Assembly: GCA_026414565.1 (NCBI GenBank)
Contig: JAOAIT010000041.1
Location: 1-64,000 of the forward strand
DNA length: 64,000 bases
Direction: 5' to 3'
Source: Verrucomicrobiia bacterium
GTDB taxonomy: Bacteria > Verrucomicrobiota > Verrucomicrobiia > Limisphaerales > Fontisphaeraceae
Shown: piece by piece, positions 16,379 to 28,300 of the stretch
How positions within the stretch are numbered: position 1 is the stretch's first letter
Layout of the letters: every line of letters starts with the position of its first letter
The notes under the pieces: model-generated
The model's input: only the letters and a program-made list of their open reading frames with translations
Told to the model about the DNA's origin: nothing
Database searches by the model: none
Position numbers and translations under genes: made by a program

Positions 16379-19300
16379 ATGTTAAACTGGATTATCAGCG
16401 TTTCCCTGCGGAATCGTCTGCTGGTGTGTGTGCTGGCGGGCCTGGGGGTGGCCCTCGGCGCGCGCAATCTCGGCCGCTTGCCGGTGGACGCCTTCCCGGA
16501 CACCACGCCCGTCCAGGTGCAAATCAATACCACCGCGCCGGCGCTTAATCCCCATGAAGTGGAGGCTCAAATCACCATACCGGTGGAGCTGGCCATCAGC
16601 GGTTTGCCGGGACTGCAAAACGTGCGCTCCCTGTCCAAGTTTGGCCTCTCCCAGGTGGTGGCCACCTTTGAGGACCGGGTGAACATCTTTCAGGCCCGCC
16701 AGTTGATCCTGGAACGATTGCAGACCGTCGAGCTTCCTCCTGGACTGCCACGGCCCCAACTGGGGCCGATTGCCACCGGCCTGGGCGAGGTTTTTCACTA
16801 TCTCGTCTGGTCCACCAATGCAAATCGCACCCTCACCGAGTTGAGAATCCTGCAAGATTGGGTAATCAAGCCCGAATTGCGCAAAGTTCGCGGAGTGGCC
16901 GAGGTGAACACCTGGGGCGGTTTTGAGAAACAGTACCATGTGGTGGTGGACACTGAGCGCCTCATCAAATACCGCCTGACCTTGGAGGATTTATTTGCCG
17001 CGCTCGAAGCCAACAACCAAAACGTAGGTGGGGGCCAAATCACCCGCAGCGGAGAGTCCTTGCTGGTCCATGGCGTGGGATTGACCACCAACACCCAGGC
17101 CATCGCCGACATTGTCCTGACCAGTGTGCAGGGTACCCCGGTGCACGTGGGAGATGTGGCCACGGTCCGGGAGGACCACGAAATCCGCCGCGGGGCGGTC
17201 ACGGCCAATGGCCGGGGTGAGGCCGTGCTGGGGTTGGGCTTCATGCTCATGGGGGAAAACAGCGCCGAGGTGACTCGCGCCCTCAAGGCGAAACTGGCCG
17301 AGGTTCAAAAAAGCCTGCCCCCCGATGTCCACCTCGAGGTGTTGTATGATCGGACAGAGCTGGTGGATAACGTCATCCGGACGGTGGAACACAATCTGCT
17401 GGCTGGCGCGTTGCTGGTGGTGGCTGTGTTGTTTGCTTTCCTGGGCAATTTGCGGGCTGGTCTGATCGTGGCGGCGGCCATTCCGCTGTCCATGCTCTTT
17501 GCCGGCAACCTCATGTTGCAAACCGGCATTGCGGCCAGCTTGCTGAGCCTGGGGGCCATTGATTTTGGCCTGATTGTGGATAGCTCGGTCATCATGGTGG
17601 AAAATTGCGCCCGGCAGGCCGCACGCCAGCGCGAGCGTCCCTGGTTGGAGGTGATTCGCGACGCAGCCCTCGAAGTGCGCCAGCCCACCTTGTACGGTGA
17701 GCTGATCATCCTGGTGGTGTTTTTGCCGGTGCTCACCCTCGAGGGGATCGAAGGCAAGATGTTTCGTCCCATGGCCTTGACCATGATCTTTGCGTTGCTG
17801 GGTTCGCTGCTCATTTCCCTGGTGCTGATGCCGGTGCTCGCCAGCCTGCTGTTGTCCCGGCACATGGCGGCCGGTGAGCCCTGGCTGGTGCGGGCTGCCC
17901 GGTGGCTTTACACTCCTTGCTTGAATTGGGCCTTGCGGCATCGGGCGGCTGTGCTGGCGGGGGCGCTGATGCTGCTGGCCGGCGGCGCCTGGCTGGCCGC
18001 CCGCATGGGGGGTGAGTTCTTGCCCCGCCTGGGGGAGGGCGCCATTGTGGCCACCACCGTGCGGCTGGCGGGGATTTCCGTGGAAGAGTCCGTGGCCCAA
18101 AATCATCTCATTGAACAGAGGATATTGGCCGAGTTCCCTGACGAAGTGGCCCGTGTCTGGACGCGCCTGGGCACGGCCGAAGTGGCCACCGATCCCATGG
18201 GCGTGGAGCTGGCGGATTTTTTCCTGGCGCTCAAGCCGCGGGAGCAGTGGCGCAAGGCCCGCACCCAGGAGGAACTGGCCGCGCAACTGCGCGCACTGCT
18301 CCAGCAGGTGCCGGGTATGCGGCCTGCGCTCAGCCAGCCCATCGAAATGCGCATGAACGAGATGATCGCCGGCGCGCGCGGGGATCTGGCCTTGAAAATC
18401 TATGGCGATGATCTGGAGGAATTGCGCCGCCTGGCCGCCGCAGTGCAGGGCGTGCTGGCTCGCATCCCGGGCGCCAGCGAGGTCTCCGTGGAGCAGCTGA
18501 CCGGCCAGGGTGTTTTGCAGGTCCATGTCAATTCCCAGGCCCTGGCACGCCACGGCGTCCCAGCCCGTCACGTGTTGAACGTGGTGGAGGCCGTGGGAAC
18601 CCGGCGGGTGGGCGAGGTCCGCGAGGGGCAAAGGCGCTTTCCCTTGGTGGTGCGTCTGCCAGACGAGCAGCGCCAAAACCCGGAAGCCCTCGCCAACACT
18701 CTCATCCCCACGGCCGGCGGGGCGGTGCTTCCCTTGAATCAACTGGCGCAGCTCACCGAAAGCGAAGGCCCCGCCACCATTAACCGGGAATGGGGCCGGC
18801 GCCGCATCACAGTGCAATGCAACGTGCAGGGCCGGGATGTCAAAAGTTTCGTTGCCGAAGCCCGGGCCAGCCTCGAGGCCCACATTCAATGGCCTGCCGG
18901 CTATGCCTTGGAGTGGGGCGGACAGTTTGAAAACATGGAGCGGGCCAATCGCAAACTCATGTTTGTCACGCCCATGGCCCTGGCGCTGATTCTGGTGCTC
19001 CTCTTTTTCAGCCTTAAATCGTTGCGCGATGTGTTGATGGTGGCCACGGGCATTCCGCTGGGAGCGGTGGGAGGCGTGCTCGCCCTGTGGCTGCGTGACA
19101 TGCCATTCACCGTGAGTGCTGGCATAGGTTTTATTGCCCTGAGCGGCGTGGCCATTTTGAATGGCCTCGTGTTGGTCACTTTTATCCGCCAGCGCCTGGC
19201 GGAAGGGGTGGCCGTGGCGGATGCTGTGCGGGAGGGATGCCTGAGCCGGTTACGACCGGTGCTGATGACCGCCCTGGTGGCGGGGGTGGGTTTCCTGCCC

Positions 19301-19450
19301 ATGGCGCTGAATGTGGGCGTGGGGGGTGAGGTCCAGCGGCCGCTGGCCACGGTGGTTATTGGCGGCATCTTCACCAATACCCTGCTTACCCTGGTGGTGC
19401 TGCCCGCCTTGTACTCAATTTTTGGACGGGCCCGTGCCATCCCCGCTTGA
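16379..19450 (+). CDS. czcA: heavy-metal RND efflux pump, CzcA family
   Basis: A 1023-residue inner-membrane proton/metal antiporter. It begins MLNWIISVSLRNRLLVC with TM1, then shows two RND repeats, each with a large periplasmic loop and a six-TM bundle. The TM4 signature AIDFGLIVDSSVIMVENC carries the DFGxxVDxxVxxxE pattern of heavy-metal exporters of the Czc/Cnr type (Co, Zn, Cd, Ni) rather than the CusA-type variant. The second TM block contains IGFIALSGVAILNGLVLV. Length is typical for the family (about 1020-1060). It follows the adaptor gene directly, giving a complete CBA efflux operon. The precise metal cannot be assigned. Confidence 0.92.
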   Translation: MLNWIISVSLRNRLLVCVLAGLGVALGARNLGRLPVDAFPDTTPVQVQINTTAPALNPHEVEAQITIPVELAISGLPGLQNVRSLSKFGLSQVVATFEDRVNIFQARQLILERLQTVELPPGLPRPQLGPIATGLGEVFHYLVWSTNANRTLTELRILQDWVIKPELRKVRGVAEVNTWGGFEKQYHVVVDTERLIKYRLTLEDLFAALEANNQNVGGGQITRSGESLLVHGVGLTTNTQAIADIVLTSVQGTPVHVGDVATVREDHEIRRGAVTANGRGEAVLGLGFMLMGENSAEVTRALKAKLAEVQKSLPPDVHLEVLYDRTELVDNVIRTVEHNLLAGALLVVAVLFAFLGNLRAGLIVAAAIPLSMLFAGNLMLQTGIAASLLSLGAIDFGLIVDSSVIMVENCARQAARQRERPWLEVIRDAALEVRQPTLYGELIILVVFLPVLTLEGIEGKMFRPMALTMIFALLGSLLISLVLMPVLASLLLSRHMAAGEPWLVRAARWLYTPCLNWALRHRAAVLAGALMLLAGGAWLAARMGGEFLPRLGEGAIVATTVRLAGISVEESVAQNHLIEQRILAEFPDEVARVWTRLGTAEVATDPMGVELADFFLALKPREQWRKARTQEELAAQLRALLQQVPGMRPALSQPIEMRMNEMIAGARGDLALKIYGDDLEELRRLAAAVQGVLARIPGASEVSVEQLTGQGVLQVHVNSQALARHGVPARHVLNVVEAVGTRRVGEVREGQRRFPLVVRLPDEQRQNPEALANTLIPTAGGAVLPLNQLAQLTESEGPATINREWGRRRITVQCNVQGRDVKSFVAEARASLEAHIQWPAGYALEWGGQFENMERANRKLMFVTPMALALILVLLFFSLKSLRDVLMVATGIPLGAVGGVLALWLRDMPFTVSAGIGFIALSGVAILNGLVLVTFIRQRLAEGVAVADAVREGCLSRLRPVLMTALVAGVGFLPMALNVGVGGEVQRPLATVVIGGIFTNTLLTLVVLPALYSIFGRARAIPA

Positions 19451-19567
19451 GAACAGGAGTGGGGGGCATTCGGCAACCGGCCAATTTCACCCCCCGGCCT
19501 GTCTCTGGCCGATTTGTGCTGGAAGCGGTCTGCCCGCCACGGCTTGCCAGCGTCCTCGGGCGCGAGT

Positions 19568-21397
19568 ATGTTGCCCCAAACAATGCTCCCACGCTGCACG
19601 AACTCACCGCCACCGCGCCGCTCTTGGGGCGGACAGAACTCCGTGCTGCCGCTGCTTGCGTTCCTGGCTTTCGTTCTGGTGCTGCCGCACGGGTTGGGCG
19701 CGGCACCGCAGGTGGCCATTGCCGATGATGTCCACGGGCCATTGTATCGTCGCTTGGCGGCCGCCGTGGTGGGCATCACCTGTAAAGTCAAGGATGCCAA
19801 TCCTGAATCAGGCCAATATTTTGGGACGGGCGTGATCATTTCCACCCAGGGTCTGGTCCTGACCACATTGACCGTGGTGCCGGAAAACCCGGGTGAAATC
19901 AAAGTTTACCTCGTAGATGGCAGGGTCCTCGAAGGCCGCGTGGTACGCCAGGACAAGGAGTCCGAAGGCGTCTTGCTCCAGGTGCAGGCTGTCGGCTTAA
20001 CCGCCATGCCGCTGGCTGATTCCACCGCCTGCCGCTTGGGAGACCCGGCCTATTCGTGGGGCAATCCCTTTCACACCATCATGAAAGACGGCATGGTGAG
20101 TCTCAGCGCGGGCACCATCAGTGGCCTGTATCAAGTCAGCAGCGTGGATACCGAAAGCCGCTATGTTGGATGGGTTCTGGAAACCGATGCGGCGGTCAAT
20201 CCCGGCTCGGATGGTGGGCCCTTGACCGATGCCGACGGCCACCTTCTGGGGATTCAATCTCTGGCTTTCTCGCGCAGCCGATGGCTCGGCACGGCCGTCC
20301 CCATCCATCGCCTGGCCGAAGGTTTGCCCGAACTGCACACGCTGCAGCGTATGCCCCGGCCGGTTTTTTCCGGCGCCCGCGCGCGTGCCTGGGCGGCCGA
20401 ACTGGCATTTCCTCTGGTCCTGGCCGACGCCGCGGCTGCCACGGTCAGTTTTCGGGTCGTGCGGGAAGGAGAGAAAGTGACACTGCCCGAGCGGCGGCAG
20501 GATGAAGTCTTGACGCCTTTGGCGCCCTATCCTGCCGATCAGCGCCGCGCTGCGCGCGAATTGGTGCGCCCGGCGGATGCCTACGCCAGCGGGGTGATCA
20601 TCTCGCCCGAGGGATGGGTGCTGACCGCCGCGCAAAACCTGGCAGCCGCCTCCCGCCGTGCCCCCGGCATTGCCCGGGTGGCTGTCTATCTGGCGGATGG
20701 CCGCCGCGTGTCGGCAAAAATATTGGGCCAGGACTCCTTTTATGATGTGGCCTTGCTGCAATTGGAAAAAACCCAGGGACAACCCTATCCGTTTGTGGCC
20801 CTGCATGAAGGCCCCGGGCCGGGCACAGGACAATTCATCGCGGTTTTGGGACGCAGTGAACCTCCGGGCGATCTGACGCTCAATGTCGGCCTACTCAGCG
20901 CCACCAACCGTTTTCAAAATACCTGCCATCAAATGAACGTGATGGTCAATTACGGTAACCTCGGCGGGCCGGTGGTGGATTTGGAAGGGCGGCTGGTGGG
21001 GTTGGCCGTCCGGCTGGGGCCGGGCACCCCTTGGCGGCAAAACTGTGGCGTGGCCTTTATGGCCACCGCGGCGGTCTTGCGGCAGATCATCCCCGAGCTG
21101 GCCGCCGGCAAAACCCTGGCCCGTCCAGCCCGTCCTTTTTTGGGTATAGAAGGCGATGTGGGGGCCTTGGACATCGCGGGGGCCCGCATCAACCGTGTGC
21201 TGCCCAACAGTGCCGCCGCACGTGCCGGCCTGCAGCAGGGCGACATCATCACCGAGTTCAACGGCCAGAACATCCCGGATTGGCCCAGCCTGGTACGCAG
21301 CATTCAGGCGGCGCTGGTGGGCGATACCGTCCGGTTGAAGGTTTTGCGAGGGGAGCAGACCCTGGACGTTGAAGTAACCCTTGGCTCCATGGAATAA
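19568..21397 (+). CDS. double trypsin-fold pseudo-protease with C-terminal PDZ domain
   Basis: About 609 residues from ATG 19568 (ATG 19583 is an alternative), with a signal-like hydrophobic segment (PLLAFLAFVLVLPHGL). It contains two HtrA-like protease domains, but both lack key catalytic residues. In the first, the His position reads VLTTLT (Thr102) and the Ser motif is NPGSDGGP (Asp215). In the second, VLTAAQ has Gln356 for His and NYGNLGGP has Leu465 for Ser. A PDZ domain closes the protein (INRVLPNSAAARAGLQQGDIITEFNG). It lies four bases upstream of an intact HtrA gene. A regulatory or scaffolding role for that protease is inferred. Confidence 0.8.
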   Translation: MLPQTMLPRCTNSPPPRRSWGGQNSVLPLLAFLAFVLVLPHGLGAAPQVAIADDVHGPLYRRLAAAVVGITCKVKDANPESGQYFGTGVIISTQGLVLTTLTVVPENPGEIKVYLVDGRVLEGRVVRQDKESEGVLLQVQAVGLTAMPLADSTACRLGDPAYSWGNPFHTIMKDGMVSLSAGTISGLYQVSSVDTESRYVGWVLETDAAVNPGSDGGPLTDADGHLLGIQSLAFSRSRWLGTAVPIHRLAEGLPELHTLQRMPRPVFSGARARAWAAELAFPLVLADAAAATVSFRVVREGEKVTLPERRQDEVLTPLAPYPADQRRAARELVRPADAYASGVIISPEGWVLTAAQNLAAASRRAPGIARVAVYLADGRRVSAKILGQDSFYDVALLQLEKTQGQPYPFVALHEGPGPGTGQFIAVLGRSEPPGDLTLNVGLLSATNRFQNTCHQMNVMVNYGNLGGPVVDLEGRLVGLAVRLGPGTPWRQNCGVAFMATAAVLRQIIPELAAGKTLARPARPFLGIEGDVGALDIAGARINRVLPNSAAARAGLQQGDIITEFNGQNIPDWPSLVRSIQAALVGDTVRLKVLRGEQTLDVEVTLGSME

Positions 21398-21401
21398 GCC
21401 C

Positions 21402-22706
21402 ATGTTATCCCGGCTTGTTCATATTGTGTTGTGCGGCCTTGCCGGCCTGGCAGGCGCCTGTGGGCGGTTGATCGCGGCTGATGCCTCCCGCCCGGAAGTG
21501 GCGGCTGCGCGCTGGGTCGAGCGCCAATTGGTCCAGGCCGCCCAGCAGGCAGCAGCTTCCTTTGTCTTTATTGGCGGCGGCTCCGGCGTGGTGATTTCCC
21601 CGGACGGCTATGTGTTGAGCAATCATCACGTGGTGGAGGCCAGCAAACGCTGGCAGGTGCGCATCGGCGGACGATCGTACCGGGCCGAGGTGGTGGGCAG
21701 CGACCCCTACGGTGACATCTCCCTCCTGCGCGTGCAGGGGGTCTCCAACCTGCCGCATGTCGTCTTTGCTGACAGTGACCGGTTGAATGTGGGGGAGCCG
21801 GTGCTGGCCCTCGGCAACCCTTTTGCCACTGCCGAATTGGCAGGCGAACCCGCCGTGACGCGCGGCATCATCTCCGCCCTTCACGTGTTCCACGGCAACT
21901 ACAGCGACGCCATCCAAACCGATGCGGCAGTAAATCCCGGCAACTCAGGCGGGCCGCTGCTGACCATGAACGGGCGGCTGGCCGGGATTAATGGCAAAAT
22001 CGAAACGCGCTTTCAACAGCGGGCCAACACCGGCATCGGGCTCGCCGTGCCGGCCAATCAAATCCAGCGTTTCCTACCTTTGTTAAAGGCCGCAGGCGGC
22101 GGTCTGGTGTATCACGGCTACTTGCGCGGACTGGTCGGAGTCGCGGCGGAAGACGATACCCGCCAGGAAGGCGCTGCCATTAAAAAAGTGCGCCCCGGCT
22201 CCCACGCCGAGAAGCTGGGATTAAAGGCCGGGGATCGCATCCTTTATTTCAATGAATTTCGCCTGTTGAATTTCCACCGTTTCCTGGGCGTCATGGGCAC
22301 CTACCCCGCGGGGGCGCAGGTGCAGCTCCTGGTGGAGCGCCAGGGACAAAGGCTCAGCTTCAAAACCACGCTGGATCAGCTCAATCCCGGCACGCTCGGC
22401 GTGCAATTCCGCCGGCCGGCTTCTGCCACGTCGCCCCCAGTGATTGACCGGGTGTTTCCCGGGTTGTGCGGGGAAAAGGCTGGCCTGAAACGTGGCGATA
22501 CCCTGCTGCAAATCAACGGAGAGCTGATGCTTTCCCTGAGCGACCTGGTAAAATACCTCGCCGAGCAGGAGTTGATGGCGGGTGACACCGTGAAACTCCT
22601 GGTCTCCCGGCCGGGTCGGCTGGACAAGGAAGAAATCGAAGTAACCATGGAATTAAGCAGTGTCTTCGACGTGCCGGCCCGCCAGCCGGGTTCAGAGCGC
22701 GAGTAG
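21402..22706 (+). CDS. HtrA/DegP-type periplasmic serine protease with two PDZ domains
   Basis: A 434-residue exported protease of the S1C family with a signal peptide at the N-terminus. The catalytic triad is complete: His76 in LSNHHVV, Asp105 in YGDISLL, Ser182 in NPGNSGGPL. Two PDZ domains follow (IKKVRPGSHAEKLGLKAGDRIL and IDRVFPGLCGEKAGLKRGDTLL). ATG 21402 is chosen over an upstream TTG because it begins the signal peptide and sits four bases after the preceding stop. Such proteins degrade or refold misfolded envelope proteins. It forms an evident two-gene operon with the pseudo-protease and may also be read with the efflux genes upstream. Confidence 0.9.
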   Translation: MLSRLVHIVLCGLAGLAGACGRLIAADASRPEVAAARWVERQLVQAAQQAAASFVFIGGGSGVVISPDGYVLSNHHVVEASKRWQVRIGGRSYRAEVVGSDPYGDISLLRVQGVSNLPHVVFADSDRLNVGEPVLALGNPFATAELAGEPAVTRGIISALHVFHGNYSDAIQTDAAVNPGNSGGPLLTMNGRLAGINGKIETRFQQRANTGIGLAVPANQIQRFLPLLKAAGGGLVYHGYLRGLVGVAAEDDTRQEGAAIKKVRPGSHAEKLGLKAGDRILYFNEFRLLNFHRFLGVMGTYPAGAQVQLLVERQGQRLSFKTTLDQLNPGTLGVQFRRPASATSPPVIDRVFPGLCGEKAGLKRGDTLLQINGELMLSLSDLVKYLAEQELMAGDTVKLLVSRPGRLDKEEIEVTMELSSVFDVPARQPGSERE

Positions 22707-22811
22707 CCCTTGCTGCGCGGCCACGATCCCATTTCTAAATACACTTTTCGGGCGCTTTCTGGAGCGTAGGAAGTTTTGCAGGACAACCACAACAGGTTGG
22801 ATTATATCAAG

Positions 22812-22850
22812 GGAATCCCCTCAATCTATTGGGGTCTTCCGGCAGCTTTT
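22812..22850 (+). terminator. probable terminator after htrA
   Basis: GGAA-T-CCCC (22812-22820) pairs with GGGG-TC-TTCC (22831-22840) through a ten-base loop with a small internal bulge; GGCAGCTTTT follows. It is located about 105 bases after the htrA stop and before the gyrB promoter candidate. Confidence 0.35.
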
Positions 22851-22883
22851 CCCCGTAAATTAACGTTGTCAGCCGTCCGCTTT

Positions 22884-22911
22884 TTGATACACTTACGACA
22901 CGGGAGACAAT
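22884..22911 (+). promoter_or_regulatory. predicted gyrB promoter
   Basis: TTGATA (22884-22889), a 16-base spacer and GACAAT (22906-22911) give a plausible sigma70-type promoter about 66 bases upstream of gyrB. It is found by eye only. Confidence 0.3.
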
Positions 22912-22941
22912 GCCCTCAGGCGGTAGGGATTTGTCCCCTGA

Positions 22942-25524
<2,583 letters not shown>

Positions 25525-25555
25525 ACCGCGCTAATGGCAGCGCTGGGCTGTGGCT

Positions 25556-28240
25556 ATGGCCGATACCGAGCAACCTTCACCCCCCCCTCCGAACGACGAA
25601 ACCACCCCGGCGCCCCCCACGCCGGCGGGCGGCGGCAGCGTGTTTGCCGCCAACGAGAAAATCGTCAAAATCAACGTGGCCGAGGAAATCAAGAACTCCT
25701 TCCTCGACTACTCGATGTCGGTGATCATTTCGCGCGCGCTGCCTGATGTGCGCGACGGTCTGAAACCCTCCCAGCGGCGCATTCTCTTTGCCATGCACGA
25801 GCTGGGCGTGCTGCCCAACCGCAAGCACTTGAAGTGCGCCAAAATCGTCGGCGAAACCATGGGCAACTACCATCCCCATGGGGACCAGGCGATTTACCCC
25901 ACCCTGGTGCACATGGCGCAACCCTGGGCCATGCGCGAGCGGCTGGTGGACGGTCAGGGCAACTTCGGCTCGGTGGAGGGGGATCCCCCGGCCTCCATGC
26001 GTTACACCGAGGCGCGGCTGGCGCCGCTGGGGGCGGTGCTCATGGAGGACATGGATCGGGACACGGTGGATTTCGTGCCCAACTATGACGAAACCCGCAT
26101 GGAACCCACGGTGTTCCCAGCGGCGTTTCCCAATTTGCTGGTCAACGGCGGCACCGGCATTGCGGTGGGCATGGCCACCAACATCCCGCCCCACAACCTG
26201 GGCGAGGTGATTGACGGCATCTGCGCCCAGATTGACCACCCCAACATCACCATCCCGGAGCTGATGCGCCACATCCGCGGCCCGGATTTTCCCACCGGCT
26301 GCATGGTCTGCGGGCTGGAAGGCATCAAGGATTATTTTCATCATGGCCGCGGCAGCCTCAAGGTGCGCGGCAAAATCGGCATCGAAGAACTCAAAGGCGG
26401 GCGCGAACAACTGGTCATTACCGAAATCCCGTTCAACGTCAACCGCGCCGCCCTGGTCTCCCGCATCGCCGAGCTGGTCAACGAAAAAACCCCGGGATTG
26501 ACGGACATCACCAACATCCGGGACGAATCCGACGAAAACACGCGGGTGGTGATCGAGCTGAAACGGGACGCCGTGGCCAAGGTGGTCATCAACAACCTGT
26601 ATCAGCTCACGCAGTTGGAGAGCAGCTTCGCCGTCAACATGCTGGCCATTGATCATGGCCGGCCCAAAACGCTCAACCTCAAGGAAATCATTGCCTGTTA
26701 CATCGAGCACCGCCGCGAAGTGGTGCTGCGGCGCACCCGCTTTGATTTGCGCAAGGCCGAGGAACGCGCCGAAATCCTCGAAGGCTACCTGGTGGCCCTG
26801 GCCAACCTGGATGAATTCATTCGCATCATCCGCAGTTCGGCCAATCGCGAGGAGGCGCGCATCCGGCTGCTGGCCTTTGAGTTCACCCGCGCCCAGGTGG
26901 AGGCCTTTGGCATCCGCATCCGCAACGAGGCGCGGCTCACCAGCGGCCGCTACCTGCTCAGTGAATTGCAGGTCAACGCCATCCTCGACTTGCGGCTCTA
27001 CCAGCTTACCGGCCTGGAGATGGACAAGGTGGATGCCGAATACCGCAAACTCATCGCTCACATCGAGGACTTGCTGGACATCCTGGCGCGGGAGGAGCGG
27101 GTCATGGCCATCATCAAGGCCGAGCTGCAGGCCATCAAAGCCAAATACGCCACCCCGCGGCTGACGGAGCTGGTCCCGGACGAGGGGGAGATTGCGATCG
27201 AAGACCTCATTGCTAACGAAGGGGTCATCATCACCATCACGCACAACGGCCTGATCAAGCGCACCAACATCTCCAGCTATCGCGCCCAGCGCCGCGGGGG
27301 CAAGGGCGTCATCGGCATGGTCACGCGCGAAGCCCCCGCTGTCGAAGGGGAGGATCGCGATTTCATCGAACATCTGTTCACCGCCAGCACGCACGATTAT
27401 CTGATGTTCTTCACCAACACCGGCCGGGTCTATGTGGAGCGGGTGCTGGAAATTCCCGATCTGGGGCGTGCCTCCAAGGGCCGCAGCATCGCCAATCTGC
27501 TCGAGCTGCGGCCGGAGGAAAAAATCGCCGCGCTAATCCGCGTCCAGTCGCGCACCGGCCCCAATCGCGAGGACCTGACCTGGGAATCGCCGGAATTTGT
27601 CTTCTTTGCCACGCAGAAGGGCATCGTGAAAAAGACGGCGCTCAACGAGTTTGCCCACGTCCACCGGGGCGGCATCATCGCCTTGAATATTGAGGAGGGA
27701 GACACGCTGATTGATGCCAAACTGACCAACGGCAACAATGAAGTGGTGCTCATCACCGCCGAGGGCATGAGCATCCGTTTTCATGAGGAGGACGTCCGGC
27801 CCATGGGCCGGCAGGCGGTGGGCGTGTGGGGCATCCGTCTCGAGCCGAAAGACCAGGTGGTCGCGCTGGCCGTGGTCATTCCCGACGCCACCTTGCTGGT
27901 CGCGGGAGAGAATGGCTTGGGCAAGCGCACCGAGTTTGAGGAATACCGCCGGCAAACCCGCGGGGGCAAGGGCATCATCACCATGCGCACCACCGAGCGC
28001 ACCGGCCGCGTAGTGGGCGCCCTCACCGTCCGAGATCACGACGAAATCATGCTCATCACCGCCAAGGGCCAGATGGTGCGCACGTTCGTGCGGGAAATCC
28101 GCCAGACCGGCCGCAACGCCAGCGGGGTGAAACTCATTGAGTTGGAGGAGGGCGACACCCTGCAGGCCATTGCCCCGGTCATCAGCGAGCGCGACGAGGA
28201 GGAGGCGGAAAACAGTGGCGCGGCGGCTGCCTCCCAATAA
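25556..28240 (+). CDS. gyrA: DNA gyrase subunit A
   Basis: An 894-residue DNA cleavage-religation subunit. The catalytic Tyr150 lies in SMRYTEARL. The quinolone-resistance region includes ETMGNYHPHGDQAIYPTLV, with the Ser usual at the first hotspot replaced by Asn in GNYHPHGD. The C-terminal pinwheel contains the GyrA box QRRGGKG, diagnostic for gyrase. The start may be the ATG at 25556 or a GTG two codons earlier. A Pro-rich N-terminal extension precedes the core, and the protein ends in an acidic tail. It is evidently co-transcribed with gyrB. Confidence 0.97.
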   Translation: MADTEQPSPPPPNDETTPAPPTPAGGGSVFAANEKIVKINVAEEIKNSFLDYSMSVIISRALPDVRDGLKPSQRRILFAMHELGVLPNRKHLKCAKIVGETMGNYHPHGDQAIYPTLVHMAQPWAMRERLVDGQGNFGSVEGDPPASMRYTEARLAPLGAVLMEDMDRDTVDFVPNYDETRMEPTVFPAAFPNLLVNGGTGIAVGMATNIPPHNLGEVIDGICAQIDHPNITIPELMRHIRGPDFPTGCMVCGLEGIKDYFHHGRGSLKVRGKIGIEELKGGREQLVITEIPFNVNRAALVSRIAELVNEKTPGLTDITNIRDESDENTRVVIELKRDAVAKVVINNLYQLTQLESSFAVNMLAIDHGRPKTLNLKEIIACYIEHRREVVLRRTRFDLRKAEERAEILEGYLVALANLDEFIRIIRSSANREEARIRLLAFEFTRAQVEAFGIRIRNEARLTSGRYLLSELQVNAILDLRLYQLTGLEMDKVDAEYRKLIAHIEDLLDILAREERVMAIIKAELQAIKAKYATPRLTELVPDEGEIAIEDLIANEGVIITITHNGLIKRTNISSYRAQRRGGKGVIGMVTREAPAVEGEDRDFIEHLFTASTHDYLMFFTNTGRVYVERVLEIPDLGRASKGRSIANLLELRPEEKIAALIRVQSRTGPNREDLTWESPEFVFFATQKGIVKKTALNEFAHVHRGGIIALNIEEGDTLIDAKLTNGNNEVVLITAEGMSIRFHEEDVRPMGRQAVGVWGIRLEPKDQVVALAVVIPDATLLVAGENGLGKRTEFEEYRRQTRGGKGIITMRTTERTGRVVGALTVRDHDEIMLITAKGQMVRTFVREIRQTGRNASGVKLIELEEGDTLQAIAPVISERDEEEAENSGAAAASQ

Positions 28241-28300
28241 TTACTGGCTGGTGGCGGCAGCTTCATCCCCTCCGGCATGTCCAGCGGCTCCCGCCGGGGC

